From: Dinochytrium kinnereticum
Taxonomy: Eukaryota; Chytridiomycota; Chytridiomycetes; Chytridiales; Chytridiaceae
DNA: 64,000 bases
Direction: 5' to 3'
NCBI GenBank assembly: GCA_027604005.1
Contig: JADGJT010000055.1
Location: 4,928 to 68,927 of the forward strand
Shown: in pieces, positions 10,651 through 20,980 of the stretch
Layout: each line of letters begins with the position of its first letter
How positions within the stretch are numbered: the first letter of the stretch is position 1
Translations under genes and position numbers: made by a program
Notes under the pieces: model-generated
What the model was told of the DNA's origin: nothing
The model's input: the letters and a program-made list of their open reading frames with translations, nothing else
Databases searched by the model: none

Positions 10651-13600
10651 TCAGGGTCCATTCCCATTATCCTCAACATGAGTATGGGGATGCAACATGC
10701 CATCCGAAGCCTTGCCATCCTCAGAAAGAGTATGCAAAGCAGCTGCATCCGAAACTCGCAATAATCCGATCACAGCACCTTCCTCGACACCATTAGATTC
10801 GTCACGACGGGCAACGTTGATCTCATTCCCCAAACCATCACCAGCCACCACAACCGTCGGAGACCTCTCCCCCGTCACGGACCTCCTCAACGCCATCTTG
10901 CTCTTCGTGGGTGTCTCCTCATGATCCGTAGGAGAGGCGTCGGACCCCTGAGAATTCTGTGACCCCTCTCCTCCCCCAAATGTGATCCTCACGTCAGCAA
11001 CCTTCGAAGACCACGTGGATGACCCCGCAACCCCCTCAGACCAAGTTTGTTGGTCATTCAATGATAACGGTGCCTCCCCCCACACCCGGACGGCAACGCT
11101 GTCTTCTTCGTGAGTTGAGACACCTCGAGAGGAGACTTGATCAGCTTGATCAGGGGTTTCCGAGTGGCCGTCAACTTCATCGGTTGATGGAGTGGGGTGG
11201 AGGCTCGTCTCTTGCAAGGCTTCTAGAGTGTCTAGAGAGCCTCCGTTACCGGAATCCACTGGTCTAGGGGAGAAGAGTCTGGTCTTCTCGTCACCATTTC
11301 TTTTAAGCTTTGCGTAAATTAGCCCGCATGCCTGTTGGTTGAAGAGTAAGGGTTAAAATATGGAAATAGCCCGTAAGATGGGGGGGATATTGCCTCTAAA
11401 TCTAGATACGTTGTTGGGATGCATTGTAGGGGTGGGGAGTAGATTCCGAATTTAAGAAACGTGCAATGAGGAGTTGAAGTACAAATTAAACAGAACACTC
11501 GGCAAAAAGTGGCGTTCATCACCACGACAACAGTGAAATATGGAAGTATAGAAAGAGGGCGTGTAAAAACATTAAAAAATGATAAATCAGAATGCATTAC
11601 GTAAAGCAAGGGAGATGCATTAATCCGATGAACCACTAATCAATATCCATAAGCCCAAAAAAGGAATCATTCCAATCGGCCACTTCCTCCCAAATTACGC
11701 CTTACCCCTTTAATAACCAGGTACATGAGTCAATCACCTCCTTACCCAACCGACTTATCCCACCAAACCCCAATCAAAGCCCAAACAAAGAATACCCACC
11801 CCGAATACACTGCACAAAGGGCAAAAAAGAAACCACCAAAATCGCGATTGGAGGTAAATTCGCATTCAAAAAAAAAAAAAAAAAAAGGTGGAGGAGGAAG
11901 AAGCCAACGTACATTACAAAGTGTCCTCGGACCATCAGGTCCCCTTCTCCATTCAGGCGTTTTGGCCGTATTACATGAATGACATCGATTCGTCTTGACC
12001 TTCTTTTTCTTAGAGAACGGTGGGAAAATGGGAAGGGTGAGTTTTAGAGTTTTGTGAAAGAACCGAAAGAAAGAAAAAAAAGCGTCGAGGAAAATAATGC
12101 AAGCAGGAAGGGGTGGAAGGGAGACGCCGGGGTGTTGCAAAGCAAACCAAGGATTTCCTGAAGAAGAGGAGCAAACAACCTACAACAGAAGAAAGAAAAA
12201 AAAAAGGAAAAAGAGAAAAGAAACGTGGAGAAAACTAAAAAAAAGGCAGATGATGAAGGCGTTGAAAAAAGAAACGCAAGCAGAAAAAAAAAGAGAGCGC
12301 AGATCAGATATTCAGAATTTCGCGTCAACAAAGCATGCGAATCCAAACGATCACAAAAGCAGCTCCGAATTCCTTCCCATTTAGCCGTAGGGCAATGCTG
12401 TGTGACACACGGCCCTCATCCAAAATCAGCAACTGAGACACATCTAACACCCTTCATGAATGAAGTGATCCAAGACGTTTTTCCTTCTCGAACCCACCCC
12501 AACCCTTTCCTTTACTTAGCCGACTGATCGGCAACAAAACACAATGAAACAGGTCAATTCCAGAGAAATAAACCAGATGCGGGTCAAGGCTGTCCTCCAA
12601 AAGATCGGCCGACTGGTCAAACAGCAGCATCCACGGCTGGAACGTGCAAGTGCATGGAAATGGGAGACAAACAGTGATTTTTTTTGTTTGGAGAGAGAGA
12701 GGGGCTGAGCAAGGGGAGGGAGGCTAAACGTAAAAACAAAAGCAATGCTACATCGGAAGTAATATTTACCTTTCGCTGCCTCCACTGCAATATGGGATCA
12801 TCCTTTGTCCCATGGGTCCCCTGCTGTGTTGTTTGTTTTTTTGTTTTTTTTTTTTTGAGAGAAAAAAAAAAATTATTAGCTTCGTTACCAGCCAAAATCG
12901 ATTGACTGCGATGATTATTCTTGTTGATGCGATCGTTGTGTTGGGTAAGAACGGGGAGAGGGGGGAAGAGACGAGCAGATGCAAAGAAAACAAAAAAAGC
13001 AAGGTAGAATGGTGACCAATCATTTCGAATCATTGATAAAAATAGAAAGTGTTCATCATTCGAATGGAAAACGATTCAAAACCCAAACAACTCGCGGCTT
13101 ATCGCAAGCAACCAGCAATGAATAAAAACCCAATGGGGCTCAGAAGCACCGAGAAACTTCTCAAGTGCTGTAACAGACGAACAAAGCAAAAAATCACGCC
13201 AAAAAAAAACAAAACAAAAAACTACAACTAAATTGAAATCAAAATAGGTGCTCAAGGACGTACCGGCTCGAAGTACTTCCTCCTAAAATCATTGAGTGCA
13301 TTGGATAGCTCGGTGGCCGTGCCGAAAATAGCGTCGAGATTCCCAGAGAAGGTGGTTCCATCGGCGAGATCACGGGCATCGGCAATATCTTTTGATAGAA
13401 CCTGATACTTTGCGATTATCTGTAGAAATCAATTGATTTTTTTTTAGGGGTTGATTAGGGTAGCGGTGCATCGGTGAAGGGCGAGCATTTCCCAAAGAGC
13501 AAGTAAAGAATGTAATGTCAGTTTAAGTGTACAGAGAAATAAAACAAATCACACGGTGGGGAGTAAACATTAGGGAAGTTTCAATAAAAGGACAAGAAAA

Positions 13601-14867
13601 ATAAACAAGGATAAGTTAAGGATAGGAATACGAATTTCAGGCATCTGGAGAAAGAAGGAAAGAGTAATACACATAAAAAAAAAACTATTCTTCGAAACCT
13701 ACACTATCCAAAGACTCCAAAGCTCCAGTCCCCCTCAAGCTCTTTTCAACCGCCTGCACAGACTCCTCAGCAGATTCCACTGTAGCAATCACATCCTCCT
13801 TCCCACTCCCTTTCTTTTTTTCAGAAACCAACGCCTCCCTTCTCATCCTACCACTATCCCCTCCCGGATCCCCCCTACCCCCCGTCGGCTCCATCTCCCT
13901 TTCCTCAACAACCCCCACCTTCCTAGACCCCCTCGGCCGACCCCTCTTTCTCTTCCCAGTGACCGGGACACCCTCTCCATTCGAATGAGCAATCTCCTCT
14001 CCAGCGTTCATCACCTGAGCAGAAGGCGTCTCGTCAACCTTCTCAGGCGACGCCGAGCGTTTCCGATTCCCAGCACGGGAGTTAGACTCTGAAACGCGTC
14101 TCGCGCGTGTGGGTGCGGTGCTTGATTGGCCTCCTGAAACAGCTGGCATCGTTGAGTCGGGATGTGGGTCGTTCAACACTCCACGAGACGCAGGGGGTTC
14201 GCGATGAAACGCGTCAACAGGATCAGGTGGATGAGGAGGGTAATAGGAGCCGTAAAATCCTGGGTAAGTGTAATCGTAACGAGGAGGTCCTGGTGGTTGC
14301 AGCGGTCCTGGTGGGTGTCTATACGGGGTCCGAGAGGCGGGAGGGTGTTGGGGGTAGGGATAGTCGGGGTAAGGATGTTGATAAGTGTGGTAGTGATTAT
14401 GGTAAGGATTTCTGTAGGAAGCGTAATGGGGGGGATCGGGTATCCCTACGCGATTTGGGTTTACGCTGGAGGGGATAAGGTGCATATCGGATGTTTGCTG
14501 AGAGAGGGTTGTGGAGTTGCGACGTGTGACCCCGCCATTCGGGTTTAACGTTGCAGGAAAGGGTGATGGGGGTAATGAGTTTGGCCGGTTAATCTGCTGC
14601 TGCTGTTGTTGTTGCTGTTGTTGATGCTGTTGCTGTTGTTGATGTTGAAACCCTTGCGCCGGAGAATCAGGAAAATAGTACCCGCCTTCCACAGGGGGAG
14701 GACCTCCCCAATTGGGAGGGTATCGACTAAAAACAAAATATTTATCAATATAACGTCGAACGTGATGCCAAAAACCTGTTGTTTGCCATGCTTGACCAGT
14801 AATTGAGGGGAGGCCCCGTTCCAGCACCGGGAAACTCGGCCGATGGGCCAAGGTTTGAAGGATCCAT
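10651..14867 (-). CDS. GATA-type zinc-finger transcription factor (NsdD/SUB-1-like)
   Basis: Six exons (14776-14867, 13703-14726, 13264-13419, 12770-12823, 11913-12008, 10651-11331) sum to 2103 nt, 700 residues. A single GATA finger is assembled across an intron: [19 protein letters not shown] then [16 protein letters not shown], a C-x2-C-x18-C-x2-C finger preceded by KKKVKTNR. The wording around the finger is closest to the fungal NsdD/SUB-1 developmental regulators. N-terminal to it are a Gln-rich tract (about residues 50-70), a Pro/Tyr/His-rich region, an AT-hook-like [11 protein letters not shown], and a conserved-looking helix ([21 protein letters not shown]). The tail is acidic and Ser/Thr-rich. 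Its last three introns are about 440, 760 and 580 bp, far longer than elsewhere. The start at 14867 gives [15 protein letters not shown] chose it because it is the only frame that splices cleanly into exon 2. Confidence 0.85.
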
Positions 14868-16610
14868 CACCAAAAGGGTCAGCTAGAACTCTTACAGCCA
14901 TTCATCGATGGCCGGAAGGCAGGTAAAAGGAGTGCCTGAATCACGACCGTGGGACGTGTTTTTTTTTTGTTGTTTTTTTTTTTTTTGTAGGACGGGCTTT
15001 CGACCTCAGATGTCAAGTGTAGATACGGTGTTCAGGCGATTCAGAAGCGACAGATCAATGGTGTGAAGGCTCAGGGGATGTAAATGATTGATTGCGTTCT
15101 ATGCGTTGACCAACGAGCGACGCGATGCTGAACAAAAAAAAAAAGGGTAACAAGTTCAGTACCAAATTCCCATTAATTGCTACCACTACAGGACCAAAAG
15201 GAAAGGCCAAAGAAAGCTGAACCCGGTGCTGGGAGACGTTCCAACTTGACGTATAGTTCACCCCCTTCACCCTTCACACCCAACGTGAGCCTCAACCACC
15301 ACCCCAGAGGAACGACAAAGCCCAATGGATCCCCAACACCACCGAACCACAAGTATGACTCATCGACCCCAACGGATATTGGCTGTCCCTCCAGCTGGGA
15401 AATCCGCGAAGCTGCGACCCCAACGACTCCGCCAATCCACCCACCCAACAGCGTATGGCACCGAGACCTCGCCTCACATCAGAACCTCGGCCAAGCCGTG
15501 CTGCTGCCAGCACCATGGGCGTTGGGCGGGTACCAGCTTCCCAAACATGCACTTGATGCATCCCCGAGGTGATGGTCCATCCCAACATCCAGCAAGAATA
15601 GGAACAGTGTGATGTCGCCGTTCACATGGACCAGAAAGTGTGTAGCCTCACCCCACCCAACCCTTCCAAGCAACCAGGCAACCGATCACCCCTTACTTTC
15701 CAGAAAAGACGCACACTGATCCGTGAAATATGGCGCACACCAAAACCCAGCAAAAAAAAAGGGAAATTGATCTGGCAACCATCCATCCCACTGATTGCAT
15801 TGAACAGTCTTTGGACTGCGTTGACGGGGTGAGGGGAAGGGGTGGGGGATTATGGTAGATGCGTGTGTCATTGGGCGAGTGAGTCCTCATCGAGCTTGCT
15901 CCTTCACCCTTCCTCTTCTCCTCTGTCGTCCGCAACCTGGTGAGCTGGTTGTTGTATGGGCACACCCACTCCCGCCATGGTCCGCGCACGATGCCATCCT
16001 CCTGCATCACGCTCATCTCTTCCTGGTGTTTTTGTCCACCTCCTTAAGTTGCAAAAGCCCACCAGTAATGACGGTCATGGCATAGAGTGAGTGGGTGGGA
16101 TGGGGAGGTGAAGGTGCAGCGCTACCCAAGGGTGGGTGTGGAGAGAGGAGCCAATAAAAATATCACCTTTGGAACAGATAAAGAGGGGGCGGGCAGTTGC
16201 TATTATGTGGAGATGGAGTGAGAGAATTGTGAAGAGAGGGTTGGCGCCCGCTTGCAACCACCAGCAATGACAGCAGTAATGATAAATGGAATGCGACCAC
16301 TTATTATTATTACGACGGCAGTTGCAGCAGGCAGGCAGGCAGGCAAGCAAGCAGCAGCGCCTTGGACAGGAGTTTGTTTGAATGGGTTGGGACAAATCTA
16401 CCACTCAAATCTCCAACCGTTCTGTTCTCTCTCTCTCTCTCTCTCTCTCTCTCCTTTTTTTTTTTATTCTTTTTTTTTTAGTTTTGTTTGTTTTTTTTCT
16501 GTCCCTTCTTTTCCTTTCCTGAAAGAAGCGCTATTACCCTTTCCCATAACCCGTTTCACTTTATTGATATGATGCGCCTTTTTCTTTTCTGATTTTTTTT
16601 TTTTGGTTAG
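14868..16610. other. Long stretch without a recognisable gene
   Basis: About 1.7 kb upstream of the GATA factor. Open frames on both strands here are proline/histidine-rich or tryptophan/glycine-rich and mutually overlapping, as GC-rich noncoding DNA produces. It contains poly-T tracts, a GCAG/GCAA tetranucleotide run near 16330-16353, and a CT microsatellite at about 16424-16452. It probably holds a long upstream regulatory region and leader of the GATA gene. Confidence 0.5.
16424..16452 (+). repeat. CT dinucleotide microsatellite
   Basis: A run of roughly fourteen CT units is followed directly by poly-T. It is noncoding and lies in the gene-free stretch before the orphan transporter exon. 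Confidence 0.85.
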
Positions 16611-16806
16611 GTTCGCGCTTGTCATGTCTGCTGGGTTTGACACGGGTGTGGCCATCACCGTTGCCGTCATCTTCCTTGTTTTGACGATGCCGCAGCATTT
16701 GATGCCTTGGTGGGCGATGAAGAGGTTTGATCAGGAGGTGTGTGCGCCGAAAGAGTTTTTGGAGTTTTGTGAGTTGCCGAATGGGCAGCCGAATCCGTTG
16801 TGTTGA
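16611..16806 (+). pseudogene. Orphan 3' exon of an OPT-family oligopeptide transporter
   Basis: An acceptor-like poly-T/TTAG is followed by a frame encoding FALVMSAGFDTGVAITVAVI, a hydrophobic helix, then MPWWAMKRFDQEVC and a stop at 16804-16806. This is the pattern of the last transmembrane helix and tail of fungal OPT/Isp4 transporters (helix with an SAxLDxGxA-like start, then a WW pair and a short Cys-containing tail). The family needs about 12-16 helices and some 700 residues. None of the earlier helices can be found on either strand in the 1.7 kb upstream. It is either a remnant of a lost gene or the mark of an assembly join; it could also be a chance match, so confidence is moderate. 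Confidence 0.45.
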
Positions 16807-17299
16807 GGTTGATGTTGTTTTTTTTTTGTTTTTTTTGGGGGGGAGGGGCGGGGGAGGAAGGTTGTTTGGGGAGCGGAGGCTAGGTGTTGTCTTGCGGGTG
16901 GTTTGATGGGTGGTTTGTTATGTATTTTTTTTTTGTTTCTTTTCTTTCTTTTTCTTGGTTTTTTTTTTTTCTTTTCGGGGGGTTGTGGGTGAGGGGAAGT
17001 TCAGCTCGTTTGTTGTTGTTTTTTTTCTCGGGTATTGTTCAGTGGTGTTGATTGTGGGGTGGTGTTTGTGCTTAGTTCCTTTTGTTTTACATATTAGCTG
17101 TTTATTTTTAAGACGGAGCCCTGTTTTTAGTTTGACACATTATTATTATTAAATGATACTTGTGAGTTTATTTATCCGCCATCCTTATGAGGCGGAGATT
17201 GAAACCCCCACTGGACCAACAAAAAAAAATAAAGAACGTGACTTTAGCCATGCATTTGCTGCCTGGTCTTTCCTCTCCATCCCGCTCCCCTCCACCAAC
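16807..17299. other. Intergenic, T/G-rich
   Basis: Noncoding stretch rich in T and G homopolymers between the orphan exon and the YML020W-like gene. It presumably contains the latter's promoter. Nothing else was seen. Confidence 0.5.
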
Positions 17300-20200
17300 A
17301 TGCGCAAGTGGTTCGACCGCTCAAACCGCCGACACCACCCCGTCTCCAAACCATCCGACGACTCTACCGAGAAACCCAACCTCCGCCGATTCACCATCGA
17401 CCTCGGCAGCCTCTCCTCCAAAGACAAGGACCACCACCGCTCTTCCTCTGGGGACATCTCGCGGGGACCCTCCAAGAAGCCGTCCATCCTAACATCACGA
17501 TACTGGAGACACACCCGCGGTCAGGCCACGTCTGAGCAGCAGATAGAGGCGTTGGACAACAACGCCCCTTCCTCCGCTGGGTTGCCTGGGTTCAGCAGCA
17601 GGAAACCTTCGTGGGTTGGGTCGGAGGATTCCGCGTCGTCGTTTCCTTGGGCGAGGATTCCGTTGAATGAGTTTGGGATGCCCATTTTGGAGATTTTGAG
17701 TAGGGATGTGGAGGGGTTTGATACTTATAGTGATGTTGGGAGTCCTGGTGGGTCCAGGAGTGGATCGATCTTTATGGGGGATATGGGGGGGAGTGAGAGA
17801 GGTGGTGGAGAGGTGAGGGAGAGGTGGGTGGATGAAGATGGGGAGGAGGTGGGTGGGAAGTTCATGTCGAGGTTTGGTGCTGCTGTGGGTGATGATGTTT
17901 GCGAGGAGATGGAGATGGAGGAAGAGGAGAAAGACCTTGCTTGTTTTCAGTATCCAACCTCCAATGAGGTTGAACGCGTCCATCAGCTCGATACCAACCG
18001 TAAAGTCATTCAGTCAACCTCTCACGACCTTTTGGTGGAAACCGAAAAACCTAAAGGATTCCCTTACTACTTCTTCTTCTCAAGCTCCACCCCAAAAGAC
18101 ATCAAACCTCCCGACGAAACCCTGCCTCCCGTGCCGTCCATCCCCGCCGACCCCTTTAGAACCACCACCCCACCCTCATTCGAAGAAATCGACCCCCCAG
18201 ACGCCTACGTTGACCCCAATCAGAAGAAAAAACGAAAGCTTCACGCTGGGTTTGTGCTGCCGACGTTTGATGGAGATGTGAGGTTTGCCGAGGAGAGGGT
18301 TGCGGGGAATGGGGTGGATGTGATGCCGAGGACCAGGAGGGTTGCGGAGAAGCTTGTGCGGGGGATTCAGAGGATGTTGTTTTCTTCGGCGGGGAGGGGG
18401 GTGGCGGGTGAAGGGGGTGCGGGGGGTGGGGGAGTGGGTGGGGTTGGGGGGATGAGTGGGGAGGTTAAAAAGGTAGTGATTCTTGGTGAGTTTTTTTTTT
18501 CGCCCTCTTTTTCTCTTTGTGGTTGTGATTAATGAGATTGATGCTTCATCAGCTCTTCATGGATGGTTTCCGCAAAAGTGGCTGCAATCCGTCATCACGG
18601 GCCCTCCTCATGGCACATCTCCTAGGTTCCTCCACAACGCGACTCGAGCCGTGAAGCGATACTTTAAGGACCGGTATGGGCGTGACCTGCTTGATTCAGA
18701 TATCACCTCCATTCCTCTTGAGAAGGAGGGGATGATTGAGGAGAGGGCCAAAGCTCATTTTCAGCAGATTGTGGGGACGAGCAAAAGCCTGGAGGAAGGG
18801 GAGGAGATGGAGTCTGGGTGGGTGAGGGCTTTGAGGGATGCGGATTTGATCATGGTTGTAAGTCATAGTCAGGGGGTGCCGGTTTCGGTGCTCTTGATGG
18901 ATTTGTTGTGTCAGGCTGGGATTTTGGAGCCTTCTCGGCAGAGGGTTTGTGTGTTGGCTATGGCTGGGATTTGGCATGGTACTGGTTTTCTTTGTTGTTG
19001 TTTTTTTTTTTTCTTCGTCTTCTGCTTTTTTGCGATATACCTCGCCCGATGCTTTTACTGACCTCCCTGGGGATAAAAATATGTATACATGTTAGGTCCC
19101 TTCCCAGCTCTCCAAGCTGTGGTCCGCTACGTTGATACACCTGCGGGAAACGAACTCTTTGACCTGACTTCAACCGACAGCAGGCTCTCTGTGACACTCC
19201 TTGAGGCTCTGGCAAGATGTCTCTGTAAAGGGCTTAGAGTCGTCGCGGTGTCCTCTTGGTTTGATGAAGTTGTACCGTTTTATTCAAGCTCTGCTCACGC
19301 CTTGGATCATCCTCACTTTCTGAGGGCCATCTTTATTGATGAGGCTTTCTCGCCTGCTGCTTGGGGGGTGGGAAGCGTGCCTTCGAAACCGGCTGCAGGG
19401 GAGGTGGGGGATGGTGCTCCTGTCAAGACTTTATCTGCGGCGGGAGGGGATGCAGCAGGCGGTTTGGTTGAGTTCAAGGATCGTAGCGGTGTGGGTGAGG
19501 AGGGCGAGGGAAGATCGACACCACCTCTTCCCGCTTCTGGGGGTGGCAAGAATGGACAGAAACCGACGATGATGGCTTCTTCTCCTCCTGCTCTTGCTGC
19601 TGATGCGGATGATGTTGATTTTTTGACCCACCTTATTGTGTTCTCGCTTAAACTTAGGAACAGGGGGATGAGCGATCATGGGTTGAGCCTTCATATCAGT
19701 AAACTCATTGCTGGAACGTTTTTGGGGACGAGGGGCCATTCGGCTCTTTATGATGAGTCTGAGACTTACATGTAAGAGGAGCTTGCCTTTTCTCCCGTCT
19801 CCTCCTGACTCTTTTTTTCCTTCTTCTTTCAACTGTTCCCTTTTTTGTTTCCAGGCTCGCCATCTCTTTTGCGATGGGGTCAAAGGATATCCCACCTGCG
19901 AGCGCTCGACCTCTACGTGTCAGACCGTTCTCGTCCCCTGCTCGATCGAATCCTTATGGTCTGACTTTTAGCATGGCGAGGATCGTGTCTTCACCTGGGA
20001 TCCTCGCTGATCCGGAGCTGAAAGCTGAGGTTGCGGACTTGCTGGATCGATATGATCGATGGATGCCGTCTGTGCCGGAGTTGAGGGCTGCAAAGTGTAA
20101 GACGTTGGTTGAAGTTGATTCTGTTGTTTCTGCTTCTTTTTTCTTTCCCTTTTTTTCTTTCGTCTTCTCCTTTTTTTTTTTCTGTGAAAAGGTTGGCTAA

Positions 20201-20338
20201 TGATGTTATTATTATTTTTAATTTTTTTTGTTTTGTTTGGCAGTCGCGCTTGATGGGCTCAAAGTTGCTTCTTTGAGGGAGCATCTTGCAGGAGGAGGGC
20301 TGAGTGGGGTTCAATTGAGGAGGGCGAGTCAGGGATGA
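17300..20338 (+). CDS. YML020W-family predicted alpha/beta hydrolase
   Basis: Five exons (17300-18485, 18553-18978, 19096-19771, 19855-20096, 20244-20338) sum to 2625 nt, 874 residues. The N-terminal 330 residues are a disordered Ser/Pro/charged region. The C-terminal part matches a conserved fungal family of unknown function typified by yeast YML020W: KKVVILALHGWFPQKWLQ, then PPHGTSPRFLHNATRAVKRY, ADLIMVVSHSQGVPVSVLL, VCVLAMAGIWHGPFPAL, ELFDLTSTDSR, SSWFDEVVPFYSS, HPHFLRAIFIDEA, and LRNRGMSDHGLSLHISKL. The HSQG elbow is a likely nucleophile serine of an alpha/beta hydrolase, with LHGWF as the oxyanion-side strand; catalysis is unproven for the family. An inserted Ser/Gly/Pro-rich loop after EAFSPAAWG is peculiar to this copy. 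I chose the ATG at 17300 because upstream codons in the same frame do not look coding. Confidence 0.85.
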
Positions 20339-20980
20339 CCACTGAAGTGAAGGTTGTAATCATGTCTGGCCCATTTGATGCTTCTTTTTACTCCTCTGAG
20401 AGGTGCTGCCTTGATAAAGCCGCATTTTGAGTGTAATATTTTCGTGTACAAGTAATAGTATGGATTGTGTCAAGGATAGCGCTATTGAAGTTTTGTGCAT
20501 GCGATGAAGTGTCTCGTAACGTGGCCGATCCTTCTGAATCCATTTATTTATTTGCATGGTTGTTTACTTTGGAGAGCAGCATGTGAAGCCCTCTGAAACA
20601 GGCAATGAAAGCTGTGGACGCGAGATCATCGGGTTCCACCCAATCCAAGTGCATCTGCTGCTCACCGCCACGCAGGCAGGCAGCCAGACATGCACTCCAC
20701 GCTCGCCCAGTATTGCTCGTGCAGAGGCTCCTTTCTCTGCCACAGGTTCATGGGGAAGTGAGCTGAAAGACGAAAGGCGTAGAGCAAAAATATTCATTCA
20801 GTTGGAGTTTTTTGCTGCTCCACGATTTCAACCAAGGTATAAAGGTGTAGCCACTGACCCTGGAGCATCCGAACTGTATCCACATCCAACCTGCAACGAC
20901 CGTCGACATAAGAGAGAGCGATACCCAGCGTCTGCATCTCCCTCTCACACCCTTCCACATCCCACCACCACCACCCACGC
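20339..20980. promoter_or_regulatory. Upstream region of the PB1-UBA gene
   Basis: About 640 bp between two plus-strand genes, holding the YML020W-like 3' UTR and the next gene's promoter and leader. The 60 bases before the start codon are C/A-rich and free of G, typical of a fungal leader. No other feature was seen. Confidence 0.4.

Noticed and set aside
15177..15612. Overlapping open frames of 91-131 codons on both strands
   Set aside because: They overlap each other in several frames, are Pro/His- or Gly/Trp-rich, show no domain and lack splice context. They look like GC-rich noncoding DNA.
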